DNA of 64,000 nucleotides, taken from assembly GCA_947172415.1 (NCBI GenBank), contig OX359199.1:2258001-2322000 (forward strand), in the 5' to 3' direction. Below, one piece after another: positions 22,317 to 33,274 of this stretch. How positions within the stretch are numbered: the stretch's first letter is position 1; every line of letters begins with the position of its first letter. Position numbers and translations under genes: made by a program. The stretch is from Chondrosia reniformis (taxonomy: Eukaryota > Porifera > Demospongiae > Chondrillida > Chondrillidae). The notes beneath the pieces were generated by a model. That model was not told the DNA's origin, searched no databases, and saw only the letters and a list, made by a program, of their open reading frames with translations.

Positions 22317-22467
22317 TGGCACATATAAGGATGAAACGTCACGGAGCGAAAATTATTACGCAATATAGCATAAACCTAACCTAGCCCTAACCCTAGTCAC
22401 ACCCATACTCTAACCCCAGAGAATATATATTATTGCGTAATAATTTCGATCCATCCTTATATATGGC
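22317..22467. mobile_element. Small inverted-repeat element
   Basis: GGCACATATAAGGATGAAAC, then AAAATTATTACGCAATA, is matched near the right end by TATTGCGTAATAATTT and TCCATCCTTATATATGGCC. Its middle has CTAACCCTAACCCTAG, reminiscent of telomere repeats. It is non-coding. Confidence 0.6.
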
Positions 22468-22850
22468 CATGACCCGCCCCCAAACTTTAATGCCGAAGAT
22501 TTTTATTATTTACTATATACGATCGGACGCTTTAGTATATAGAGTTCTACGGGTTCTGACCATCCAGCAGCTTCGATTTGGACCCTTCTGTGCCTTGTCT
22601 AGCTTGAAATATTCGAGAGTTGCCACCTACTAGGTAAGAAATAACGAGCTAACGTTGGGGTTCGAAGAGCTTAGTCTGATGAAATCAGACCCTAAACTTA
22701 CGCAATACTTGCTTCTAGTACTGACAACTTTAATACGGCTGGTTTGCCCATATTATCTAGACTAACCAACATACCAGATACAACGTTCCCGCAAGTACCC
22801 TATACACTTTCGAACTTCTGTTATTTAAAGAAGAAGTCTTTGTCGCTAGC

Positions 22851-25800
22851 ATGGTGAGCAAGTGGAGAGCAGCTGTGGGATTGGAGGTTCATGCTCAAAT
22901 AAGTTCAACCACCAAACTCTTTTCTCGAGGGTCAACAAAAGCATCCTCTCCACGTCGTGGTATTCAACTGTTTGATATAGCCACTCCAGGAACTCTGCCG
23001 GTAATTTAACATTAAGTGTCCGAGTTCTCTGTTCTACCCTTAATAATACATATTTCATTTTAGAGGTCAATTTGTTTATATTTGTGTTAAGTTATAGTAT
23101 CCTAATTTATTGAGACTCAGCAACAGTTGTATTTAAAGGATACTTATATACACAAAAATACACAAACTACCATATATTATGAATGCAACAAAACTCCCTT
23201 ATCACTTTTGTGTACGTATACGTATGTACAATTCAGTATAATTATATGTTATATTTGCTATTGCTTATGCACCCTATCTAAGGTGTTGAATCGAGCTTGT
23301 GTTGCGGCAGCTATCCAAACAGCTGCAGCCTTTTCTTCCAAGATCAACCTTTTGTCATACTTTGATAGGAAACATTACTTTTATCCGGATCTTCCAGTAA
23401 GTACTACTGATTAACTGTTTGTGTATTCGTCATGCCCAATCATTTCCACACTGCAGCATGTAAAGATAGTTCCTATGTGTGTTAATATAAGTAGTATTCT
23501 GTATAGGAACTTATTTTATTTGTATATCTGAACTCCTGACAACCAGAGGTGCAATACTATATACATACTTTTAATCGTTTTTTTAAGTATAGTCTAATAT
23601 ATGTATAGTCTAATAAATACTTGAGTACTTCTAGAGGCATGCCCACTGCAAGGCTTGTTTTTGCAGTTTACAACCCAGTTATCGTTGCTGCTTCTTTCCT
23701 TCATCTCCAACTCCACCAGTAGCATACAAAGCATTTTGGGAACAATGGATCCCTTAAAATTGCAGGAGTGGTAATTTTAGAGAAGGTTTGATTCCTTAAA
23801 AATAGCACTCCTGTATTTTGTCATTCCTCCCCTTAGAGTTGCCATTCCTCCCCTTAGAGTTGCCATTCCTCCCCTTAGAGTTGCCATTCATCCCCTTAGA
23901 GTTGCCATTCCTCCCCTTAGAGTTGCCATTCCTCCCCTTAGAGTTGCCATTCATCCCCTTAGAGTTGCCATTCCTCCCCTTAGAGTTGCCATTCATCCCC
24001 TTAGAGTTGCCATTCCTCCCCTTAGAGTTGCCATTCATCCCCTTAGAGTTGCCATTCCTCCCCTTAGAGTTGCCATTCCTCCCCTTAGAGTTGCCATTCC
24101 TCCCCTTAGAGTTGCCATACCTCCCCTTAGAGTTGCCATTCCTCCCCTTAGAGTTGCCATTCCTCCCCTTTGAGTTGCCATATACCTACACTTAGAAACT
24201 CTCTTCTGTTTTTTTGTGAACTTACCTTTCCCTCCTATGATAACTTTCTCTCAAGTGGAATTCTAAGTTCTAAGAAAGGACAAGCATTAGAGTTCCCTAG
24301 CTCTATTTGTAGGTTTAACAGAGTACTTGCTTTGCCCTATATGTAGAATGGCTATCAGATAACTCAAAAGCGGAAGGCTATTGCTGAAGATGGCTACTTG
24401 GAGGTGCCTGTATATCATACACCATCTGACCTTCCTGAAACACTTGTGGTTGATAGGAATGAGGTAATCAATGTTACCATCAGACAAATTCAGTTGGAAC
24501 AAGATAGTGGAAAGACATTGTATCATATGACTAGGCCTGGAAAATACACAACAGAAGTAGATTTTAGTAGATCTGGTTAGTGACTACTGACATGCACTTT
24601 TTAATGAATGATATGTATGTATGTACTCATATCAGATGTAGTTCGTCACTGTTGAAGGAGAATACCAAAGGACGTGCTCAGTGTGTGGTGGTATTAAATT
24701 ATTTTATGCAGCAAGTATTCAAAATGTCAATCCTAGTATTGCAGCACTTAACGTAATCGTAATTTTGCCTTTTTGCGTGAACTCAAAATACTTGTTTCAG
24801 TGAGACTGAGAAACAGTGAAGCAGTATTTTATAGTAGAACCATTAAAGAAAAAACCTTAAAGCAGTTATTTTACTAGTTCATTTAACTAGAAGCCTATAT
24901 TAATATATACCATGTATGTACATACATTATATTAGATACACCTGATGGTTTAATAGTATAGCTAAATGTTCATAACTGCAGCATATTCATAAGCCCTCCA
25001 AAAACAGTTGAAGATATTGTTTGAATGTGTTAAAGTGGTTGGTAAGTGCCTCTATAGGGATTAGTTTATTCAAGTAATTGCATTGTGTGTAGGTTGTGGA
25101 CTAATGGAGATTGTGACCTCCCCTTGCATGTCTTGTGGGACAGAGGCGGTTGCTTTTGTAAAGGAATTACGGCTGCTACTGAAGACTATTGGAACATGTG
25201 ATGGTAACATGCAAGGTACGTATGTGATGGTAACATACAAGCTACGTATGTGATGGTAACGTCTAATTTAAGCTACATATGTGATGGTAACATGCAAGGT
25301 ACGTATGTGACGGTAACATGCAAGGTATATATACGATACTCATATCAATTAATTGAGTCTTGTTTAAAACAGACCAGTTGGTCTATTTATTGTACTGTCT
25401 TTGAGGTTGCATAAATCGGGAAACTCTACTTAATCCTAAAATATTAATTAGGAAGACGTGCATATGTAGTTACAATAAAGTATTACTATTTCTGTTAGAT
25501 GGTTCACTTCGAGTGGATGCTAATATCTCAGTAGCTCCTGATGGTAGTAAAACACTTGGTACTAGAACAGAAGTCAAGAATATTAATGGGTTGAGATTCC
25601 TTCACAAAGCTGTTGGTAATGTAACCTTTTGAACAAGTGTATTTCATGTGTTCATGTTTCTTTCAATGTTGCTGTCTTATTGGAGCAGTGTGCAAGCTGG
25701 GACTGTTTATTAAAATATAAGGGCTTACAAATTAGCATCTTTTTAATATATGCTACTCCAGTTTAGGTTTGTTACTCTATTTCTGTGCAGACTTTGAGAT

Positions 25801-28800
25801 AAAAAGACATATTCAAGTCCTCGATCAAGGTTGTGAAGTTAAGCAAGAAACTAGAAGCTTTGACGCACATAGAGGGTCAGTTATAGCTTTTTAGTAACAA
25901 ATCAGTGATGTAATCTTTCACTGACCATTCTTCATATTAGTGTGTAGCACAGTACATTTAATACATTAAATGGTTGGGAACTTTTGTACTAAAAGGTTCA
26001 TTTTCCCTGTAAGGTGTTGTTTGTATATATTTCTTACAACTGTATTGCTTGTATGCGGGAAATGACAATTTCTTTGTACTGTGTTATCTGCATATTGAGC
26101 ATCTGTAAATGCAGTTATTTAAGGTCTTGATGTAGTGTTCAACAGGGCAGAATGTTTAATCACTATGCTGTAATCAATTTACAAAAATTGAAATATTTCT
26201 CAAGATACCAGAGTTCTGTACTTATCAAAACATACTTACTGTGCATTTAGGGTTACTGTTCCAACTCGTGGAAAAGGCCTCTGGGAAGATTATAGGTTTG
26301 TACACCTTCTTTGTTCTCCTGCCCTATGACCTCTTCAACTATGTACTTTGTTAAAGGTTTCTGCCTGAACCTGACTTACCAGCTGTTTGTCTGGTTGATG
26401 AACCACTGAAGAATGGCTCAGAGAGTCATGTCATATCCATACAAGATGTGACATCACAACTGCCTTCCCTGCCAATGGCAGTAAGAAAGCAAATTATGGC
26501 AAAACATGGTTAGTGATGCTTATTCTTTGTAATGTGATTACAAAGTGTCTTATTGTATACATGTACAGTTAGTGTGAACTGTGAAAGGTCTACATTATAG
26601 AGTTAAATTTTGAGTACCTACGTATGTAGTACTTACTGAGAGCTCAACATGAGATGCATGTTTGTAGTTTTGTAAGGGTATATAGCATACTGCCATACAT
26701 CTTTATATACCATGTATACATATATATACACACCTTAATTCTCATTTACTGCTCCATTTTCTATTTATAGGTTTGAATTTGCAACAATGTTCTCTGTTGA
26801 TGGTTTGTCAATCAAATTCTCTTCCTGTGACTTTTTTACTACATTAGCTGACAACCCCATTCCAATCTCTTTTAAGCATTAAGCAATTTACCTATTATAG
26901 TACCTTAAGGGTTTTGTTAAAATCTTAAATGTGAAAAGCAATTTATTCCTTTTTGCAGGATCGTAATGCTGTAAATTATTTTGAAGAAATGTTAAAAATG
27001 TATGTATGTTTTGATGTATACACACTGCACTGCATGTGTTCACTTTTTACTTTTTTTTACTTTATTTTGTGTCCATTTGTACTCCTTGTAACCAATTCCT
27101 GTGTAGATCATCTTTATCCGTACACAAAGTATATTCCTGGCTGACCAATGATCTGTTTCCTATTATCTCAGAAGGTCATGTAGAGATAGACTTTTTAGAA
27201 AGATGGTTAGTGTTTACATTTTAAACTTATATAGTACATAGATGAAGGGCTTTAAATTTAATGAATTGATTTGAGAATAGTTTATGATCTATTCAATTTC
27301 GATATGCCCCTCTCATTGCATTCTACTGCTGGTTAGTGTTTCCCTTTAGTCCAATTTCACCAATTCAATTAATATCAGTTTATGAAGCTGTCAAATCAGG
27401 CAGAATAACAAGAGGTCATGTTAAAAAAGTAAGCATATTCCTGATTGATATGTTAGTTATCAATTTTTGTTGCTAGAATGTTTCAAGCTGAATTTTATAC
27501 TCAATGAAAGAATAATATAATAAATATATACATACGTACATACATACATCTGGCTACTTCAAAATTGACTTTTCAGAAGTGAAATTCTAGGACCACCTGT
27601 AGATCTTCATTAGCAATAATGAGGACAAAGCTTACATTTGCTAGCCAAAGTAAATAGAAAAGTTGACTTTATTAAGATCTACAGCCAGACCTAAATGTCT
27701 AAATCTTTGAATTTATTATTTATACGTACGTATGTATGTATTTACATGTAGCTCAATTAGTAGAATTAACCAGATCTATGGACAGAACTAGAACTACGTC
27801 TTGTAGTTTGCATTTGTGTAGGTTCTCACTAGAATGTTGTCAGAGAGTAGTGGATCAACTAATGAGGTATGTATAAGATGTCAAACAGGTTTGTACCAAT
27901 AATGTTAATTATATATAAATAATAATATTAAAATGAAGTGTTATAATTGTTTAATATTGTAAGGAGAATTAGACTGAGGAAATAAAATTATTGTAATTAC
28001 AGTCGACTCCTGATATAACGAACATCAAAATCCCAGCATAATTGTTCTTTATAAAAGAAGTTCTTTATAACCAAATGTACTTTATTTGTATATAATTATA
28101 CAAAGAAACTACTCATCAGTGCAGTATGAATACAGTAAACAGCTGTAGAATGCTTATAAAACTAAAATTACGTTAAATAGTATATTACTCAAGGTGGACT
28201 TTTCAACTATAAATTCATCACAAATACCCTTCTCCTTCCTCCCTTTATCCACTTCGTCCAGTAACTTTGGTTTAAGAAAGCCGTTTTTGGCTTCACACAT
28301 ACATAATCATAAGTTAACACGTTCGTTATAATAGAAGTGTGTTTGTTAGAAACAGAAGGAATTGAATGGACAGGAAATTGTTTTTTGACAATTATTCGTT
28401 ATAACCCAAAATTCATTATGAGCGAGTTTGTTTATACGTAAGTGGAGTCGACTGCATATTATTATTGTGGGTGCTGTGTGTCTAGCGTATGCAATTTATC
28501 TCTTAAAATTATGTGCACAAAATTCATATACAAGGCCAGTAGCAATGAAATCTTATGTTTATAATTTAAACATGTCTTTGTGGAAGGTGATTATAGCTTT
28601 GGATATTTCACAATTAAGTGACATGGACCAGAAGGAATTGGAAGCCATTTGCATTGACATAATATCTTCACATCCAAAAGAGGTATTGTGTACAGTTCAA
28701 ATCATATACATGGAGCTTTCAGTTAACCTGTTGCATAATTATGTACACTTAAATGCATGTATGTACTGCAGGTGCAGAAAATTATATCTGGGAAGAAATC

Positions 28801-28900
28801 AGTTTTGGATTTCTTAGTCTCTCTTGTTAGAAATTCAAATCCAACATTAAAACCTCAACAGATAAAGAAAGTTATGAAAAAACTGTTGAACCAAACATAG
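22851..28900 (+). CDS. GATB: Glutamyl-tRNA(Gln) amidotransferase subunit B, mitochondrial
   Basis: Fifteen exons join exactly in frame to 511 residues: 22851-23000, 23283-23396, 24347-24575, 25093-25215, 25499-25615, 25791-25875, 26251-26295, 26357-26508, 26771-26802, 26959-26999, 27107-27205, 27350-27428, 27822-27866, 28587-28682 and 28772-28900 (stop TAG). GATB is the tRNA-binding subunit of GatCAB, which amidates misacylated Glu-tRNA(Gln) in mitochondria. Diagnostic segments are GLEVHAQI near the N-terminus, [80 protein letters not shown], and the helical C-terminal GatB/Yqey-like tail ([17 protein letters not shown]). Length fits the family (557 in human). The N-terminus has only a short presequence, so the targeting peptide may be minimal. 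Confidence 0.92.
23822..24182. repeat. 21-bp minisatellite, about 17 copies (GATB intron 2)
   Basis: The unit CATTCCTCCCCTTAGAGTTGC repeats with few changes (mostly CCT/CAT). Because 21 is a multiple of 3, both strands carry long open frames (FLPLELP on plus, GNSKGRN on minus). These are repeat artefacts inside an intron, not genes. Confidence 0.9.
25198..25335 (+). repeat. Tandem copies of the GATB exon 4 end and splice donor
   Basis: The last bases of exon 4 plus its donor (GTGATGGTAACATGCAAGGT) are repeated about five times with drift. The true donor is at 25216. Near-identical donors lie at 25299 and 25325; using these would add 83 or 109 nt and shift the frame. Confidence 0.75.
28000..28454. 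mobile_element. Tigger/pogo-type MITE in GATB intron 13
   Basis: The ends are CAGTCGACTCC and GGAGTCGACTG, with TA just outside the left end. Internal GTTCGTTATAA motifs mirror the left-end TATAACGAAC. It is 455 bp with no transposase. Related termini occur at 47667 and in the Tigger element at 54984. Confidence 0.7.
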
Positions 28901-28947
28901 TGATTCTCAGCATTGTTTATTACTGTATACAGACTCTATTTTTAAAT

Positions 28948-29036
28948 TTAAGTAACCTTACCATACACTTCTGTGTTTGGGTGCACCAAGCTGAAGTAGG
29001 AATGGTGCGCCCAAACACAGAAGTGTATGGTTAAGT
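28948..29036. mobile_element. Compact foldback-family core
   Basis: This is the same stem-loop as the centre of the 1.3 kb foldback element: CCATACACTTCTGTGTTTGG, a loop with AAGCTGAAGTAGGAATG, then the complementary arm. It lies just after the GATB stop codon, so it may be in the GATB 3' UTR. Confidence 0.7.
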
Positions 29037-29834
29037 GTCCACTGATTTACACATATTAGATGAATGTACGTATGTAGGTTATGTGAACCCTACTGGTATC
29101 ATGGTCGTCCTGACGATGATTGTTCCCACTCAGTATCACCAGATGGTCCTCAGTCAAGGCAACCTAAAATCAAAAGTAAAATATATATGTGCTATACTAT
29201 CTCTGTCTTAGTGACATGCTAAATTGCAAAATAAAACAGTATCTTGAAGTACCACATCGAAAACATAATTAAATAGATTGTATGCATTGTTCATCTTATA
29301 TTACTGCAGTAATCATCACTAACATACATATAGTATATACATTTCAAGAAGCACTTTTGATACATTCTAATTACTGTGTACACCTTACATATCACTACAC
29401 ATGTACACATAATACCTTCTCCTTAATCATGGATTTACTGTTTGATGGACAACACCCAACAGAACAGACTTTACACTATTAGCTGCATTACTGCACCAAA
29501 TTTTCAATCTATTTCTGGCAGTAGCTGTGTGAGTAAGAAGCTACTACATTGCTAGCACTGTATACACGCATCTTAGGGAATTCCTCTTAATACGGGCAAT
29601 CTTGCATGTGTATATATGTATTTACTTTAGCTTCTTGGGTCACTGTTGCTTTAGACTTGTTTGCCTACCTTTACTCTGAACTGTCTTGGTAGTGTCTCTC
29701 TACACCATCTAAACCATCTATACACATCTAATTGTAAAGGTTCATTGTGTAACAACTATTGCGCAATAGTCGCTGTTAAGACACACGCTAATTCATTATC
29801 TATTCCAACATGCCCTTAGCTGTAAGACAGGAGA

Positions 29835-30392
29835 GCTGCCAATATTCGGGATCTAATCGCATCTCTCATGTCGGAAGTGAGCATTAGTGTGGAAACGGAG
29901 CCTCGGCTTCAGCCTCTCTCAGGTGAATCCCTAGGCAGACAAAGTGCCAATGCTCAGGATGACAGCAGAGTCGATATCCAATGCAGAGGTTTCTGGAGTT
30001 TTGGCCAGGATGCATTTTTTGATGTAAGGGTATTTAATCCCCTAGCAGCATCAAACTAGAACACATCCCTCACCTCAGTGTATCGGAGACATGAGCAAGA
30101 GAAGCAAAGAGAATATGACCAAAGAATACGGGAGATTGAACATGGCTCATTTGCACCACTCATCTTTGCAGCTACAGGAGGGATGGGAACTTCAACCACC
30201 ATAGCCTACAGGAGACTTGCCTCCCTGTTGGCCACCAAGAGAGGTCATCCCTATGCAATGACCATGCATTGGCTACGTTTTCGACTCTCCTTCAGCCTCC
30301 TAAGATCAGCCATCACTGCCATTAGAGGAACAAGAGCTTCTGTCCACAGGACCTCAAGTCCTCAGTCAATCCCCCTGCATGGCTGTGGCTGA
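29835..30392 (+). pseudogene. Retroelement polyprotein C-terminal fragment (nuclease-like), disabled
   Basis: The frame reads NIRDLIASL, then RVDIQCRGFW, DAFFDVRVFNP, YRRHEQEKQREYDQRI, EHGSFAPLIFAATGGMG, YRRLASLLATKRG and WLRFRLSFSLLRSAI. I recognise this as a tail domain recurring after reverse transcriptase in metazoan retroelements. D-x-FFDVRV suggests a PD-(D/E)XK-type nuclease core. A TAG at 30057-30059 interrupts the frame, and no reverse transcriptase precedes it. The exact retroelement class is uncertain. Confidence 0.55.
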
Positions 30393-30735
30393 GGGCAGAA
30401 TCATATGAACAAATGACTATCTATGACTATCTTAATGATGTAGTTTCATAATACATAAATGTATATATATAATAACAGTATAACAGTGCATGTGTGTTTT
30501 GAGATCCTTTTTCCTGTTTGTATGCTTAAATTACAATTGAATTATCTATTTATACTGAAACCCCACCAACTTTACATATAAATACAGTGTTTTCGGCAGC
30601 TTTTCGAAACAGATAGGATGGAAAAGCAGTGTAATGTCATTGCTGGAGTGAGGGCAAGGCCCCCTTTACAGTTAGTGTTTGTGTATTCCCTTTTGTTTCA
30701 CAGTACTGTACACCTGTTTAATTTTCACTGCAGAC

Positions 30736-31908
30736 ATGAATCTACCAGGTCTGACCTCAACCTTGCGAAGTATACTTTTAGTGAGTTTACCATTCTTAAG
30801 TTGCCTGTGCATATTATGCGGGGGAACTTCTGCTCTTCTAGATCACGTGTTCACTGCGACTTCGAGAAACAGTCATGTCTATAACAGCGTAAGAAAGCCG
30901 ATAGTGAAGTCCTTTCTAGAAGGATTTAATGGTAAGGTTTATGCCAAATATAGCCTCAATTGTATGGTGTAAACTTTATAGTTTATTCCTTTTAGGAACC
31001 ATCTTTTCCTACCCGGTTTGTCACCTCTCACTTGCTGTATGATACCACTGACGAAGTAAACTGAATAGTTGTCAAAATGTTTGGTTGTATAATTTTAAAC
31101 TTTGGTTAGTGTCATGCTCATACGAAGTAAACACAAATATCCTATTTGCATATTTTCACCAAGGTGATATGCCTATGTGTGCGCATACCTTCATTCAATA
31201 ATACTTTCTCATTTTCTTCAGGATGCTGTTGGCAGGACTCTTGAAGAACCTATAGGTTTGTTTAAGTTGCCGAATGATTCACCCTACCAGATTAACTTGT
31301 ATATTATGTAACAGACACTATAGGGTACGGTGTTGGCATTACTATGGGAACCTCCATTTGCGAAGCAAAATTGGGCTCTTCAAGCAGAATGAAGAAAAGC
31401 TTCTTGCTAAAATATAGTTGGATATGCATAGCTATTAGGGATTATTTCTTCCTTTATCTTCCTTCCTCATTTCATACCTCTGTGGATATAGTTAGCAGCT
31501 AGCAGATGTGCTAACAGATATGTCTAACAATATGTACTGGGAGGGTTATACTGTATCAAAATTTAGTATAGTTTTTCAGAATCTATATACGTACATTTAA
31601 ATAGAAAAGAGCTAGAAGAAATTAAATTCAAATCAGATGATGCGAGTAAGAAATACCAAGTAAATCCAGAAGAAGTTGGGTTTACTGCTTGCAAAGAGTG
31701 CCAAACAGATCCAGTTGAAATAGTTGCTTGCCCTGAGGCCTTGGCCCAAGTAACTGAGTAAGTGAATTAACTATGTCATTACCAAAGTGTGTACCAACTG
31801 TGTAGGGAATGCCAAGTGAGACTAGGAAGTGGTTTCTGGGATGAAACTATTACACATGAAAAATTAGTAAATGCAAGCAGCAATAGACATTTACGTACGT
31901 ATATATAA
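30736..31908 (+). CDS. Unknown small protein with N-terminal hydrophobic segment
   Basis: I do not recognise the family. The likely exons are 30736-30936 (ATG, MNLPGLTSTLRS), 31222-31255, one from 31315 with an unresolved end, 31605-31757 and 31806-31908 (TAA). Exons 1-2-3 and 4-5 are phase-compatible, but the donor of exon 3 is not clear. Residues about 13-31 form a strongly hydrophobic stretch (ILLVSLPFLSCLCILCGG), a signal anchor or membrane helix. It is followed by RKPIVKSFLEGFN, GRTLEEPIDTIGYGVGITMG, then an acidic Cys-containing region (CKECQTDPVEIVACPE). It may be a short membrane-anchored protein. Transcript evidence is needed for exon 3. Confidence 0.45.
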
Positions 31909-33274
31909 CAAGTTCTATTAAAAATTGTTTGATAATGCTGTTACAGTAATATACACATTAATGTGGTTTGTTGGCTGTTTTGCTTTAGGTATATATTATC
32001 TATTACATTTCAATTGATTTGAAGCAAAAATCGTAAAGCTGAACCTCAGTCCCTAAATGCAAATTTTTTGGCCCAAAAACCTCAAAGGGTAAACACTGTA
32101 TTATATAATTTCAGATGTTAGTACCTATTATTATATAATACAATAATGAATAAATTGAGACTATACAACAACAATAATAACAATAACAACAACAGCAATA
32201 ATTATAATAATGATAATTCGACAATACCAATGAAGATCAGGAACGTAGTTCACTTAGGAGGTACATGCCCCTCCACTATGCATTGAGAGAATGTTGAGGG
32301 ACAATTAATCATTGCAGGTGTTAAGTGATCTAGATCCATGCATGGAGGTACATAATTGGTGATCAGAGGAGAGCAAAGGCAAGACGGCAGCGTAGCCAGC
32401 AGATGACATGGTTGTACGGTGACTTGTCTCTCTTCACTGAAGGTAGGTGGGCAAGTCTCTTGTAGACGATCATATATAGTTGATCTGCCCATCCTGCTAG
32501 AGATTGAGAAAACAAGCAGAGAGAGTGATGCATGCTCCACTCCTGTGACACATTGGTCGTGCTGGCGATGTTTCTCTTGCTCATCCAGGCCTCTTTAAAG
32601 CAGGTCTCAGGTTGCAGGTTCTGATAGGATGCAGCATTGGGATTGAAGATTTGCACATCCATGAAAATCCACAGGCACTGATGTCAGATCTTGCGTCTCC
32701 TCTCTGTTTGCAGTCCAGAACCTTAATGTTTCCTTTGCATGCAGTGTTCATTGTTAAGGAATAAAATGAGGAGAACGCACAACTGCTACAATTTAACACG
32801 AAGCGTTTCTCACATATCAAAGGTGCAGATGATCGTTTCTTAGTAAACAGGCAATCGTTTTTCGAAGCTGAACAATTGTTAGTAATCATCCTCACACTTC
32901 ATCGTAATGAAACTATGTGTAAACGAAATGGAAAGGTTACTGTATTCTATGTATGTCTGTGGCTCCATAAGTGAAATACGAAAATAATATGTATTATGTA
33001 AAGCTTTTCATAGTCAGGGCTGAAAACATTTCCTTTATTGAAATGTTCACATGGTATAGCTAAAAACTGACGTAATGCACCAAACTATACACACACATCT
33101 CTATACAAAAGCAAAACAAAAATCTGCTAGATATAAACTAATGTCTATATTATAAAAAGTAACCACACATCTTGTACTATGTAAACGTAAATATATGTTA
33201 CAGTGTTATAGTTGAAGCAAAATGGAAAGGCAAATCTTTTGCTTATCAAATGTTACTGAAATCTTTCCTTAATC
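31909..33274. other. Intergenic with dead retroelement fragment and simple repeat
   Basis: A CAA/TAA-rich simple repeat lies at 32166-32220, and a minus-strand retroelement remnant at 32250-32720 is listed separately. No host gene is supported here. The receptor kinase gene ends at 33275. Confidence 0.6.
32250..32720 (-). pseudogene. Second retroelement C-terminal fragment, frameshifted
   Basis: The same domain as the plus-strand fragment at 29.8 kb appears in three frames: ARSDISACGF, then MDVQIFNPNAASYQNL, EHASLSLLVFSISSRMG and KRLAHLPSVKRDKSPYN with WLRCRLAFALL. At least two frameshifts make it non-functional. Together with the 29.8 kb copy it flanks the small unknown gene in inverted orientation. 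Confidence 0.5.

Larger units (their letters stand above)
22128..22850. promoter_or_regulatory. Head-to-head region with perfect palindrome and small inverted-repeat element
   Basis: This region separates the divergent starts of the DD-ZU5-DD gene and GATB, so it should hold both promoters. It contains three copies of GTGTGGCAAAACATTC (22180-22232) and a 24-bp-arm perfect palindrome (22241-22289). It also has an inverted-repeat element of about 150 bp (22317-22467) with a central CCCTAA-like stretch. The promoter function is inferred. Confidence 0.45.
28901..30735. other. Intergenic with foldback core and dead retroelement fragment
   Basis: Beyond GATB there is a compact foldback-family core (28948-29036) and a retroelement fragment (29835-30392), listed separately. 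The remainder shows no supportable gene. One short open stretch at 29080-29175 ends at a possible donor but has no partner exon. Confidence 0.5.

Noticed and set aside
23822..24182. CRISPR-like array of regular repeats
   Set aside because: Units are contiguous with no unique spacers, and the DNA is animal nuclear; it is a minisatellite.
23796..24195. Long frames FLPLELP (plus) and GNSKGRN (minus)
   Set aside because: A 21-bp minisatellite inside GATB intron 2, open on both strands because the unit is a multiple of three.
29080..29180. Possible exon reading CEPYWYHGRPDDDCSHSV before a GTAAAA donor
   Set aside because: No partner exon, no recognisable family and a weak donor; I could not build a model.
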